NCBI GenBank assembly: GCA_964369475.1
Contig: CAYJFK010000018.1
Location: 1-40,581 of the forward strand
From: CAYJFK01 sp964369475
GTDB lineage: Bacteria > Bacillota > Clostridia > Oscillospirales > Feifaniaceae
DNA: 40,581 nucleotides
Direction: 5' to 3'
Part shown: piece after piece, positions 1-7,288 of the stretch
How positions within the stretch are numbered: position 1 is the first letter of the stretch
Layout of the letters: every line of letters begins with the position of its first letter
Notes under the pieces: generated by a model
What the model saw: the letters and a program-made list of their open reading frames with translations, nothing else
Databases searched by the model: none
What the model was told of the DNA's origin: nothing
Made by a program: the position numbers and the translations under genes

Positions 1-2217
1 TGTTTTCATAAATGTCTTGGCGAAGTCCTCCGATGGTATCGGCCTTCCGTAGAAATAGCCCTGAACCATTTCACAGCCTAATGAGCGCAAGAACTCGACC
101 TGCTCGGCAGTTTCCACGCCTTCGGCAATTGTCGCAATGTCGAGCTTATGAGCCATGTCTATAACGCTCTCTACAACAAGATTTCCTCTATCAACATTTT
201 TACTGTTTACAAAGAAACTTCTATCCATTTTTATTGTGTCTACTTCCAAGTTCTTCAAAAGTCCAAGCGAGGAATAGCCCGAGCCAAAGTCGTCCATCGA
301 AAGCTTAAATCCATCTTCGTGGAGCTTTTCAAGAATTTTTTGCAAAGCGTCTTCGTTGTAGAGCATTGTTGTTTCTGTAAGCTCGATTTCTATATAACCC
401 TTTGATATATTATATCTCTCTGTTATATTGTTGAGCTGCTCTACAAAATACGGTTTAGCAAGATGCGCCCTCGAGAAGTTTACCGAGATCGGCACAGGCT
501 CATGACCGTCGTCAGCCCATCCCTTGACAATTTTGCAAGCCCCTTCAAGAATATACCTGTCGAGCCTTGTAATAAATCCGTTTTGCTCAAACAGTGGGAT
601 AAACTCACCGGGTGAAATTAGCGTTCCGTCTATATCTCTCCACCTGACAAGCGCCTCTGCGCCTATTAGTTTGTCATCTCTAATTCGGTATTTAGGTTGC
701 AGATATACCAAAAATCTCTCGTGCTTTAATGCGTCTCTCATCTTATTTGTAAGTTCTGTATTTCGAACTATGCGGCGCCTTAGCACATCATCGTAGTCGT
801 ATATCGCAAATGCGCTCTGTCGTCTCGACAGGCTATGCGCCATAACAACCCGATCTATAATGGCATTTATATCTTTATCCTCTTGCTCTATATAATATCT
901 GCCATATCTAAATCCTATTGTATGCCTGCCTATAAAGTTTACCTTATCCATAAACTTATTCTCGTAGACAGCGTGATTATCTGTTAAGCTTACGATAAAG
1001 GAAAGCTTGCCGAAAACCATAAATTCGTCCGAGCCTACCCTTGCAAGTATAATTTCGTCTTTTGGTATATCATCGAAAAAGTCTGCCATTCGTGTTATAA
1101 CAGCATTACCTGCTTTAAAACCGTGAATCTCGTTAACTGCTTTAAAATTGACAATATCAAGCTTTACAACTCCATAGCGCTCATTTGAATTTAAGTTTAT
1201 GTTTTTTTGCACAAGGTCCTTAAAAAGGCGCAAATTGGGAAGTTCTGTCAAATCGTCGTAGTATGCAAGCTGGGTCATGTTCTTAACAGAATCGTTTCTT
1301 TGGAAAACCATAAATGTAAGCATAAGTGCAATGCAGGAAATAATAACTATGTTCAAAATTGTCATATTGCGAACAATTGTGTTTGCACTTGCGCTGATAA
1401 TATCAGTAGAAATAATCGTAACTATTGTCCACCCGTTAACAGAGAGCGGTATATACTGCGCCATCCTATCAAGGCTTCCGCTGCTATAAGATAGACTTCC
1501 ACTCTCCCCTGCTTTTATAGAAGCTATAACCTCCTCGGAAGTTCTTCCATCTTCAAATGTCGCAAGTTTAAATGCATCGAACAAGCTGCTCGTTGCAAAA
1601 GAAAAGTTTTCCTCTGTGCTCGCTATTATCGCTCCATCTTGATTTATTACATAGGAGTTTCCCTGACCGCTAAAAGTATCGGGTAGCAGCGTACTTAGGT
1701 ACTCTACAAGGTATGACGCCTCCATAACTCCAACTACATTTTCGCCTTCGTAAATCGGAACCATAATAGATATTGTGGGCACTTCATATGTAATAGACAT
1801 AGTGGGTTCTGTTACAACTATCTCACCCTTTAGAACATCGTCGTATATGCCACCATCAGTTAAGGTCAGCGATAACCCCGAAGATGAAATTCCGCCTCCA
1901 CCCGTTCCGTAGATTGACAGCTCCTTAAAGGGGTAATATTCAATAAGGTTATTAATAAACTCGATATTTATATCGACCTCATTACTTAAATCCACTATCA
2001 TATCTGCCATGCTTTCGAGCATTTGAATCTCGGTTTTGATGCCATTATCAAATCCAAACTGCATAGACTGTGTTACCTCGGCAATTATGCCGCCGGTATT
2101 TGCTTGAAGCTCTGAGTTTATATTGGCATTGTAAACAATAATTCCCGAAATGGTTAAAGAGAGCACCACAAAGGCAGCTATTACAAGATGAATCCCCTTT
2201 TTTTTGTTTTTCAGCAT
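1..2217 (-). CDS. Membrane-bound GGDEF-EAL cyclic-di-GMP protein with extracellular sensor (3' end cut by window edge)
   Basis: The reading frame runs open from an ATG at 2217 to the left window edge (739 codons, no stop), so only the last few residues are missing. An N-terminal membrane segment (about residues 9-27) is followed by an extracellular Cache-like sensor region (about 30-280), a second membrane segment (about 285-305), a GGDEF domain opening with YYDDLTELPN, and an EAL domain. The GGDEF signature reads GSDEF, and the usual GHxxGD metal/nucleotide region reads GFKAGN, so cyclase activity is doubtful. The EAL domain looks intact: EAL in GAEALVR, the N of SVNFS, ELTET, MDDFGSGYSS, KMDR, AEGVET and VQGYFYGRP are all present. 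I infer a phosphodiesterase that hydrolyses c-di-GMP under control of an external ligand. The ribosome binding site AAAGGGG lies 6 nt before the start. The sensor assignment is by architecture only. Confidence 0.92.
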   Translation of the reverse strand, partial: MLKNKKKGIHLVIAAFVVLSLTISGIIVYNANINSELQANTGGIIAEVTQSMQFGFDNGIKTEIQMLESMADMIVDLSNEVDINIEFINNLIEYYPFKELSIYGTGGGGISSSGLSLTLTDGGIYDDVLKGEIVVTEPTMSITYEVPTISIMVPIYEGENVVGVMEASYLVEYLSTLLPDTFSGQGNSYVINQDGAIIASTEENFSFATSSLFDAFKLATFEDGRTSEEVIASIKAGESGSLSYSSGSLDRMAQYIPLSVNGWTIVTIISTDIISASANTIVRNMTILNIVIISCIALMLTFMVFQRNDSVKNMTQLAYYDDLTELPNLRLFKDLVQKNINLNSNERYGVVKLDIVNFKAVNEIHGFKAGNAVITRMADFFDDIPKDEIILARVGSDEFMVFGKLSFIVSLTDNHAVYENKFMDKVNFIGRHTIGFRYGRYYIEQEDKDINAIIDRVVMAHSLSRRQSAFAIYDYDDVLRRRIVRNTELTNKMRDALKHERFLVYLQPKYRIRDDKLIGAEALVRWRDIDGTLISPGEFIPLFEQNGFITRLDRYILEGACKIVKGWADDGHEPVPISVNFSRAHLAKPYFVEQLNNITERYNISKGYIEIELTETTMLYNEDALQKILEKLHEDGFKLSMDDFGSGYSSLGLLKNLEVDTIKMDRSFFVNSKNVDRGNLVVESVIDMAHKLDIATIAEGVETAEQVEFLRSLGCEMVQGYFYGRPIPSEDFAKTFMKT

Positions 2218-2270
2218 TTTACACCCCTTTGAAATATCAAAACAATGAGACTATATAAAGTCCAATTCGT

Positions 2271-2299
2271 ATTATATCACCCAAAATGTACAAATACAA
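2271..2299 (-). promoter_or_regulatory. Probable sigma-A promoter of the GGDEF-EAL gene
   Basis: On the minus strand an extended -10 element TGATATAAT (TATAAT at 2276-2271) lies 17 bp downstream of a weak -35 TTGTAT (2299-2294). Initiation would fall near 2264, giving a leader of about 47 nt before the ATG at 2217. Confidence 0.6.
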
Positions 2300-2370
2300 T
2301 AAATTTCTTAAAAAATTACGCCAAATATCGTTATTTTGTCAAGGGAGTGCAAGGGGTTTATTATTGTGGT

Positions 2371-2655
2371 TAGGGTGGGCGATGCAATTTGAACCCGTTT
2401 TTAAAGCCACAGGGCGCCTTGTGGACTTCGTTACTCCACAGCGGCAAGGCAGCAAGCATTGCCACTATGTAGTGCCTCGCCACAAAACGCCCTGTGGCTT
2501 TAAAAATCGCTTTGCGACCTCAAAACGGTCTGTGTTTTCGCCAGACGAGGCAGACGACGAAGGCAATACTTGATGTCTTGACGAGGAGGATAACGAAGTA
2601 TGGTGGAAACACAGACCGTTTTGAGCAGGTTCGAATTACAGCTCCCACCCTAGGG
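2371..2655. repeat. Composite palindromic element: two inverted hairpins with imperfect terminal inverted repeats
   Basis: The two ends (2371-2395 and 2629-2653) form an imperfect inverted repeat, 21 of 25 positions matching, beginning TAGGGTGGG. Inside are two large hairpins. The first has a perfect 19-bp stem, 2398-2416 with 2488-2506, and a 71-nt loop. The second has a perfect 18-bp stem, 2520-2537 with 2607-2624, and a 69-nt loop. When the right half is reverse-complemented its loop shares ACTTCGTTA, CTCC, CAAGyATTGCC and TGCCTCG with the left loop at almost the same spacing, while the two stems differ in sequence. The halves are therefore inverted, diverged copies of one module whose stem pairing has been kept. 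I see no coding capacity and no clear target-site duplication. It may be a non-autonomous mobile repeat or a structured RNA; its family is unknown to me. The flanking stretches 2300-2370 and 2656-2760 hold nothing I can name. Confidence 0.85.
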
Positions 2656-2760
2656 TCATCGAGTGAAAAATGAGGATTGAGTTAATTTGCTAAATCACCC
2701 ATGTTGACTACATAAATTTAATTAAGTTGTATAATGTAACCAATAAAAAACTTTTCACTT

Positions 2761-2794
2761 AAAAAAAACCTCGTAGCAAAAGCTACGAGGTTTT
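2761..2794 (-). terminator. Intrinsic terminator after tRNA-Gln
   Basis: On the minus strand a perfect 9-bp stem, CCTCGTAGC with GCTACGAGG (2782-2790 with 2769-2777), has a 4-nt loop and is followed by eight T residues (2768-2761). It starts directly at the 3' CCA of the tRNA gene. Confidence 0.92.
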
Positions 2795-2867
2795 GGCTGC
2801 GGGACTAGGATTCGAACCCAGACAAACAGAGTCAGAGTCTGCCGTGCTACCGTTACACAATCCCGCA
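2794..2867 (-). tRNA. tRNA-Gln (anticodon CTG) with encoded CCA
   Basis: A full cloverleaf can be folded by eye. The acceptor stem is TGCGGGA (2867-2861) with TCCCGCA (2804-2798). The D arm is GTG/CAC, the anticodon stem is GCAGA/TCTGT, and the loop CTCTGAC gives anticodon CTG, which reads CAG glutamine codons. The T arm is CTGGG-TTCGAAT-CCTAG. The discriminator is G and the CCA tail is encoded (2796-2794). It has its own consensus promoter and its own terminator, so it is an independent single-tRNA transcription unit between the comFB-like gene and the GGDEF-EAL gene. Confidence 0.95.
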
Positions 2868-2880
2868 TTGCGCACTAACT

Positions 2881-2908
2881 ATTATATCAGAATGATAAAA
2901 TTTGTCAA
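2881..2908 (-). promoter_or_regulatory. Strong sigma-A promoter of tRNA-Gln
   Basis: On the minus strand a perfect TTGACA (2908-2903), a 16-bp spacer and a perfect TATAAT (2886-2881), the latter also preceded by TG as an extended -10. Initiation near 2874 would leave about 7 nt before the mature tRNA 5' end. Confidence 0.88.
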
Positions 2909-2943
2909 GCGCTTTTTTACAAAAAATTTCATTTTTCTAAAAT

Positions 2944-3558
2944 TTAATGCCTTGGGTTCATTCTAACCTTTAGTGCAGCCCTTGTAAGTGCCGCTAACAC
3001 TTCTTCGTTTCTTATTTCCTCGACTATCTCGTTAAGATAGCCCGAGTCTCCCACTATGTACTTTGGGTTTAGGTTGCTAAGTGCATGTGCCGCTACATCG
3101 CAACGGCATCTGTCGCACTTGCAGAGGTTAAATTTATCTACAACCTCGTCGAGATATTTTAAAACAAGGCTCTCCATTAAGTTTGTCGTCGTGTGCGTGC
3201 TTCCGGTCGGAGTTTCTGTTCTGGCAAAAAGGCGACTTCTTAGTGCCGTTAGTATATCGGGCTCTAAGTCCTCCGGCTCGGGTAGTGGCTCGGGCTCAGG
3301 CTCGGGCTCGGGTGTTGGCTCGGGTTCAAGCTCGACCACAGGCTCTTTTGCTTCTATTACTTGAATTGTTATATTCTCTGCCGTAATTTCTATACTTGGA
3401 GCTTTAATCTCTGCGCTCTCCTCGTAATCTTCCATAGAAACATCGAGTGCTTCTTCCATTTCTTCAAGCTCTGCTGTGTCTACAAATGGGTTATCGGAAA
3501 GAGAAGGTAGTATCTTGCTAAAAATTAAATCTTTGTCTGTCGACTTCTTCTTAGGCAT
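2944..3558 (-). CDS. ComFB-domain protein with acidic Pro-Glu-rich linker
   Basis: This 204-residue protein has three parts. Residues 1-73 are acidic and unassigned. Residues 74-101 are a low-complexity run of alternating Glu and Pro. Residues about 127-200 match the late-competence ComFB family: a LMESLVLKYLDEVV helix, a Cys cluster (C146, C148, C151, C153) likely to bind zinc, and DVAAHALSNLNPKYIV, which corresponds to the family's D-A-ALN-LPPKY core. ComFB proteins have been reported as c-di-GMP receptors, but no ligand can be read from this sequence. The start codon shares one base with the stop of the ParA gene (TAATG), so the two are translationally coupled and probably act together. 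The partner role is inference. Confidence 0.85.
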   Translation of the reverse strand: MPKKKSTDKDLIFSKILPSLSDNPFVDTAELEEMEEALDVSMEDYEESAEIKAPSIEITAENITIQVIEAKEPVVELEPEPTPEPEPEPEPLPEPEDLEPDILTALRSRLFARTETPTGSTHTTTNLMESLVLKYLDEVVDKFNLCKCDRCRCDVAAHALSNLNPKYIVGDSGYLNEIVEEIRNEEVLAALTRAALKVRMNPRH

Positions 3559-4325
3559 TATAACAACTCCTTTGCAAATAGTTCGTCTATAAGTTTCTGA
3601 TAATCGAGCACAACATTATTTTTAGGCCTGTCTACCGCAACATCGAGCTGACGAATACTTGTGGCATCACTTATCACGTTGCTGTGCCTAATGGGGGTTT
3701 CTATTCTCGGCACTCCAAGCGCCTTTGCCATTTGCTCCAAAGCGCCAAAGGCCGATCGGCTTAGGTTTTCTCTTGGGTAGTATCTAACTATAAAAATTCC
3801 GCCAATAACAAGGTCGTTGTTAAAAGCACTCTTTACCCTCGAGATACTCTCGTGCACCTGTACAGCACCTTTAAGGCTGTAACCGTCTGGCAGGCAGGGT
3901 ATTAGCACGATGTTCGAAGCTACAAGGGCATTGATTGAAAGCAGGCCGAGTTCGGGCGGCGAGTCTATTAATATGTAGTCGTACATGCCCATAACAGGCT
4001 TTAGAGCGTCCTTTAATATTCGTTCGTTTCCAGCACTTGTAAATTCTTTTTCAAGATTTTTAAGCAGCTCGCTCGACGACAGAATGTCTGTTACATCTGT
4101 CTTTTGTACGGCATCTACGCACTTTGCCCGTTTGCGTATAACATCGTATATCGAGGCACTCTCCCTCGTATCTGCGCCCATGCTAAAGGATAAATGTCCC
4201 TGTTGGTCAAAGTCTACACAGAGCACTTTGTATCCTCTGCTTTTCAGACAAGAGGCAATAACATTTGTCGAGGTCGTCTTGCCGACACCTCCCTTTTCGT
4301 TTATAAGTGACAGCACCTTTGCCAC
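3558..4325 (-). CDS. ParA/MinD-superfamily ATPase (orphan, AAA_31 type)
   Basis: A 255-residue ATPase of the ParA/Soj kind. It shows the deviant Walker A motif KGGVGKTTSTN close to the N terminus, the A' motif VLCVDFDQQGHLS, and the Walker B region YDYILIDSPPELG followed by LLSINALVASN. Members dimerise on ATP, bind DNA or membrane non-specifically and position cargo such as chromosomes, plasmids or protein clusters. I chose a GTG start at 4325 because it lies 6 nt after a GGGGGG ribosome binding site and gives the family N terminus (V/M-AKVLSLINEKGG). An upstream in-frame ATG at 4376 has no ribosome binding site. No ParB gene follows; instead the next gene, overlapping by one base, encodes a ComFB-domain protein. 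It is probably not the main chromosome-partition ParA, which is usually next to parB. Confidence 0.9.
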   Translation of the reverse strand: MAKVLSLINEKGGVGKTTSTNVIASCLKSRGYKVLCVDFDQQGHLSFSMGADTRESASIYDVIRKRAKCVDAVQKTDVTDILSSSELLKNLEKEFTSAGNERILKDALKPVMGMYDYILIDSPPELGLLSINALVASNIVLIPCLPDGYSLKGAVQVHESISRVKSAFNNDLVIGGIFIVRYYPRENLSRSAFGALEQMAKALGVPRIETPIRHSNVISDATSIRQLDVAVDRPKNNVVLDYQKLIDELFAKELL

Positions 4326-4407
4326 AAATATCCCCCCTACACAGGGCATAAAGCCCTTATATTTCAGACTTTGCATAAAAAAACTGCAAAGCCTTGCTCA
4401 TTTCTCT

Positions 4408-4448
4408 ATTATCACATATTTTGTCGGAAAAATAAAGACATTTTGTCG
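4408..4448 (-). promoter_or_regulatory. Putative promoter of the ParA-ComFB operon with tandem 9-bp repeats
   Basis: On the minus strand TGTGATAAT (extended -10, GATAAT at 4413-4408) lies about 85 nt before the ParA start. No good -35 is seen. Immediately upstream the 9-mer CGACAAAAT occurs twice in the same orientation (4448-4440 and 4426-4418), 22 bp apart, about two helical turns. This could be an operator that replaces the -35 contact. Confidence 0.42.
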
Positions 4449-4511
4449 ATTTTTTTATAAATAACCGCAATTTTTATTAAGTTGTGAATATTTGGCTACT
4501 GATAAAGAGTA

Positions 4512-5429
4512 TTAATACTCCATAAGTTCTAAATTTTCAAAAATTATCGGGTCAAGTTCATCATGTTCTGCATATATGTCTCCCCTTGTAAGTATATAAT
4601 CTGCAAGTTCTTGTCTTGTTTGAAATTTCGTCATCTGAAATGGTGCATATGGGCCGTATTTTTCAACAAAAACAAGGCCGTCGCCCCCTTCAAAGAGCAC
4701 TCCCGAATGACCTATAAAACGCAAATCGTCGTATGTCGAGTGTAAATATATATTTATTATATTCATGCCTTCCGGTAGAGTTAGTTCTGCGCCCATCTCT
4801 TTTTGTAGGTTTTTAATAGCCTCTATGTGAGCCTCAAGATCAACAAGACCTTCAACAGAGACGCTACCGAAAAAGTTCGAGAAGTTGTTTATGTCCTCCT
4901 CTGTCGTTATATGGAGCGGTTCTGTTCTCATCATTTCGACATCAAACATTAAAAATGTATCATTAAAATCCCGCACACCTACTGTTGTAATGTAATTTTT
5001 TGTCAGTGCATATGTAGCAAGCCTACAGTTTGTTTCGTACATGTTTATAGGATCTATTTGCACATTGGAATAGTCGACTTGTCCGTCGAGTGGTATATAG
5101 TCTCCTGCTATTGATTCATAGTCGAGAACTCTTGAGTTAAAGTCGTTTAGCAGATCGAAGTATTTTTCAATCGAGCTTTGCTCTACTCCAAACTCCTTAA
5201 ACAGTTCTTCAAGTTCTGAAATTGATGGGCCGTTTGCCATATTTGTATAGATAATGCCGCTTGATGCTGCTTCGTCCTCTGTTTCATCTTGTGCCCCGTC
5301 GGCTGCTCCGTCTTGCTCGACATTTTGCACCACATCTTGCGAATCGCCCTCCACGCTCTCCTCTGCTGTGCAACCCACTGCAAAGATAGCGAGCGTAGCT
5401 ATGCTAAGTATTAGTAATAGTTTTTTCAT
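4512..5429 (-). CDS. Lipoprotein, DUF4300-like
   Basis: A 305-residue secreted lipoprotein. The signal peptide MKKLLLILSIATLAIFAVGC ends in a lipobox (AVGC), so Cys20 would be lipidated and the protein held on the outer face of the membrane. Residues about 25-60 are an acidic, disordered linker. The rest resembles the DUF4300 family known from streptococci and clostridia: an N-terminal helical part (FGVEQSSIEKYFDLLNDFNSRV), a conserved NCRLATYAL, and a C-terminal GHSGVLFEGGDGLVFVEKYGPYAPFQMTKF. The family has no established function. The gene follows hisD by 17 bp with ribosome binding site AAGGAA and is likely cotranscribed with it. The family assignment comes from recalled motifs and was not checked by a search. 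Confidence 0.75.
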   Translation of the reverse strand: MKKLLLILSIATLAIFAVGCTAEESVEGDSQDVVQNVEQDGAADGAQDETEDEAASSGIIYTNMANGPSISELEELFKEFGVEQSSIEKYFDLLNDFNSRVLDYESIAGDYIPLDGQVDYSNVQIDPINMYETNCRLATYALTKNYITTVGVRDFNDTFLMFDVEMMRTEPLHITTEEDINNFSNFFGSVSVEGLVDLEAHIEAIKNLQKEMGAELTLPEGMNIINIYLHSTYDDLRFIGHSGVLFEGGDGLVFVEKYGPYAPFQMTKFQTRQELADYILTRGDIYAEHDELDPIIFENLELMEY

Positions 5430-5446
5430 GTTCTTTCCTTAAATTC

Positions 5447-6715
5447 TTATTTTAAAATCTCTTGCCTATATTCTGCCGCCCTTGCATGAGCGATAAGCCC
5501 CTCTCCCCTTGCCATACGTGACACTATGGGGGCTATATTGTGCATTGCCTCTCTGCTGTACTTTTGATAGGTGCAGACCTTTAAAAATGTGCCAACCCAA
5601 ACGCCGCCTGTATATCTTGCAGCCCCAACGGTTGGCAAGGTGTGGTTAGTTCCCGAGGCGTAGTCGCCAAATACCTCGCCCGTTTCTTGGCCGATAAAGA
5701 GCGAGCCGTAGTTTGTGAGCAGCGGAAGAATATCCTCGTCCCTTGTGTCAACTTCAAGGTGCTCGGGGGCATACTCATTAGATAGCATTGCCGCCTCCTC
5801 CAAACTTTCGCAGAGCACAATTTCACCGTTATTTTCAAATGCCACACGTGCTACATCTGCCGTTTCGAGCGTTTCGAGCTGGGCGTTTACCTCTAACAAA
5901 ACTTGTTCCCCTAAAGCCTTGTCTGTCGTTAGCAAAATAGCCCTTGCAAGCGTATCGTGCTCTGACTGTGCAAGCATATCGGCCGCAATAATCTTTGAGT
6001 TTGCGCTCTCGTCGGCAATTATAAGCACTTCGCTGGGGCCTGCAATAAAATCTATTCCAACCTTGCCGTAACACTGACGCTTGGCCTCTGTTACATATCT
6101 GTTTCCGGGGCCTACAATTATGTCGACAGGTTTTATTTGCTTCGTACCATATGCAAAGGCCGCCACAGCATGGGCGCCACCGATTTTATATATCTCATCT
6201 GCCCCTGCAATGTCCATTGCGACAAGCGTTTTGGGGTGAATTTTTGTAGTTCCTCCAACAACAGGCGAGGTTGCCACAATTCTTGAAACACCGGCAACCT
6301 TAGCCGGAATAACAAGCATTAATGCCGAAGAATACAAGGGATACCTCCCACCCGGAACATAGCAACAGGCAGAACTTATCGGTATAACCTTGTGCCCGAG
6401 TGACGAGCCCTTTGTTATCTCGACACTTTCAAGTTCTGTCATGCATCCCTTTTGAGCATTTGCAAACAGCTTTATATTCTCAGCAGCCTTACGCATATCT
6501 GATATGCTCTGCTCGTCTACAAGACTGTATGCTTCTTCTATTTCCTCTTTAGTAACACGCATTCTGTCGCAGTCGTTGCCATCAAACTTTTTATTGTATT
6601 CGAGCAGTGCCTCATCGCCATTTTTAATTACATTATTAATAATCCCAAAGACTTGCTCCCTACACTGCTCCGAGCCGACCTCGACTTGTGGCACTGCTTT
6701 TTTTATGTATTCCAT
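5447..6715 (-). CDS. hisD: Histidinol dehydrogenase
   Basis: A full-length 422-residue HisD, which oxidises L-histidinol to L-histidine in two NAD-dependent steps using zinc. Seen motifs include the family core KIGGAHAVAAFAYGT, VGPGNRYVTEAKR, AGPSEVLIIAD, the metal ligands in AQSEHD, the catalytic Glu-His in NEYAPEHLEVD, GTNHTLPT and the C-terminal FLKVCTYQKYS. The ATG at 6715 was chosen because it lies about 6 nt after AAAGGGG; an upstream TTG at 6730 would overlap that site. No other his gene is in the window, so it is detached from a normal histidine operon. A hairpin sits only 16 bp upstream of the start, leaving little room for a promoter of its own. Isolated HisD paralogues can have other alcohol substrates, but the key residues here are those of true HisD. 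Confidence 0.95.
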   Translation of the reverse strand: MEYIKKAVPQVEVGSEQCREQVFGIINNVIKNGDEALLEYNKKFDGNDCDRMRVTKEEIEEAYSLVDEQSISDMRKAAENIKLFANAQKGCMTELESVEITKGSSLGHKVIPISSACCYVPGGRYPLYSSALMLVIPAKVAGVSRIVATSPVVGGTTKIHPKTLVAMDIAGADEIYKIGGAHAVAAFAYGTKQIKPVDIIVGPGNRYVTEAKRQCYGKVGIDFIAGPSEVLIIADESANSKIIAADMLAQSEHDTLARAILLTTDKALGEQVLLEVNAQLETLETADVARVAFENNGEIVLCESLEEAAMLSNEYAPEHLEVDTRDEDILPLLTNYGSLFIGQETGEVFGDYASGTNHTLPTVGAARYTGGVWVGTFLKVCTYQKYSREAMHNIAPIVSRMARGEGLIAHARAAEYRQEILK

Positions 6716-6731
6716 ACTTACCCCTTTCAAA

Positions 6732-6757
6732 AAGAGGCGACATTACAGTCGCCTCTT
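6732..6757 (-). terminator. Hairpin between the acetyltransferase gene and hisD: terminator or attenuator
   Basis: A perfect 10-bp stem AAGAGGCGAC/GTCGCCTCTT with a 6-nt loop begins 6 bp after the acetyltransferase stop, and on the minus strand it runs into five T residues. Its 3' edge lies 16 bp before the hisD ATG, next to the ribosome binding site, so it either ends the upstream transcript or modulates read-through into hisD. Confidence 0.75.
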
Positions 6758-6763
6758 ATATAT

Positions 6764-7288
6764 TTACAGATACAAATTCATCATGACAATATCGTAGTAG
6801 GCATCCACAATTTTCATAAACTTTTCATATAGGCCGATCTCTTTAAATCCATGCTTTTTATAAAGGTGCATTGCACCAAAATTATCCGACCTTACCTTTA
6901 GGTGAATTACCTCGGTTATACCGTTCGATTTGCTGTATTCGATAAGCTTTGCCGTAACTGCACTTCCAACACCAATATTCTGATGCTTTTTCAAAACCGA
7001 TATAGCAAACTCCGATTGATGGGCAATTCTGTTTCTCGGGTTTGATGTAAGCGTGCCGACAGAAACGAGCTCCCCATCTATCCTGCCAAGAATCATTGCC
7101 GACGTTGCCGATCTAGTTATGGCCTCTATAAAGGCTTCTTCTTCCTCAACCGTTGCATAAAATTCGCCTTTTCCAAATAGCAAATTGTCGCTCTCGCCGC
7201 CAACAATGTTAAGATACTTTATTATATCTGCCGCATCGCTCTTTTGCGCTTCGCATACAATTAGCAGCTTGCCATTTTTAAGTATCAC
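6764..7288 (-). CDS. GNAT-family N-acetyltransferase
   Basis: This 174-residue protein has the Gcn5-related acetyltransferase fold: strand beta4 in FAISVLKKHQNIGVGSAVTAKLIEYSKSNG, where the QNIGVGSA loop is the acetyl-CoA pyrophosphate-binding Q/RxxGxG/A motif, then HLKVRSDNFGAMHLYKKHGFKEIG, the conserved N-A-LY-K-GF motif B. It transfers an acetyl group from acetyl-CoA to an amine; the substrate cannot be told. The start is a GTG at 7288, 8 nt after a GGAGG that lies inside the end of the preceding GIY-YIG gene, with which it overlaps by 11 nt. This points to translational coupling in the clpE operon. A hairpin follows the stop. Confidence 0.88.
   Translation of the reverse strand: MILKNGKLLIVCEAQKSDAADIIKYLNIVGGESDNLLFGKGEFYATVEEEEAFIEAITRSATSAMILGRIDGELVSVGTLTSNPRNRIAHQSEFAISVLKKHQNIGVGSAVTAKLIEYSKSNGITEVIHLKVRSDNFGAMHLYKKHGFKEIGLYEKFMKIVDAYYDIVMMNLYL

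Noticed and set aside
2286..2573. 95-codon open frame on the plus strand
   Set aside because: It runs through the hairpins of the palindromic element, has no ribosome binding site and no recognisable protein character; the DNA structure explains the sequence.
2628..2655. tRNA-like GGTTCGAATT at the right end of the palindromic element, suggesting a tRNA fragment or attachment site
   Set aside because: The flanks do not pair as a T arm and no acceptor or anticodon stem can be built; the match to tRNA is limited to the TTCGAAT heptamer.
2702..2740. Plus-strand TTGACT and TATAAT upstream of the tRNA gene, as a promoter
   Set aside because: The spacer is about 20 bp, and transcription would run antisense into the terminator and the tRNA gene.
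3220..3345. GAGCC-rich short tandem repeat as a possible regulatory repeat or CRISPR remnant
   Set aside because: It is the coding sequence of the Pro-Glu repeat of the ComFB-domain protein, with no spacers and no repeat longer than a few codons.
3985..4464. 159-codon frame on the plus strand opposite the ParA gene
   Set aside because: It is a shadow of the ParA coding frame, rich in Ser/Leu, without a ribosome binding site or family resemblance.
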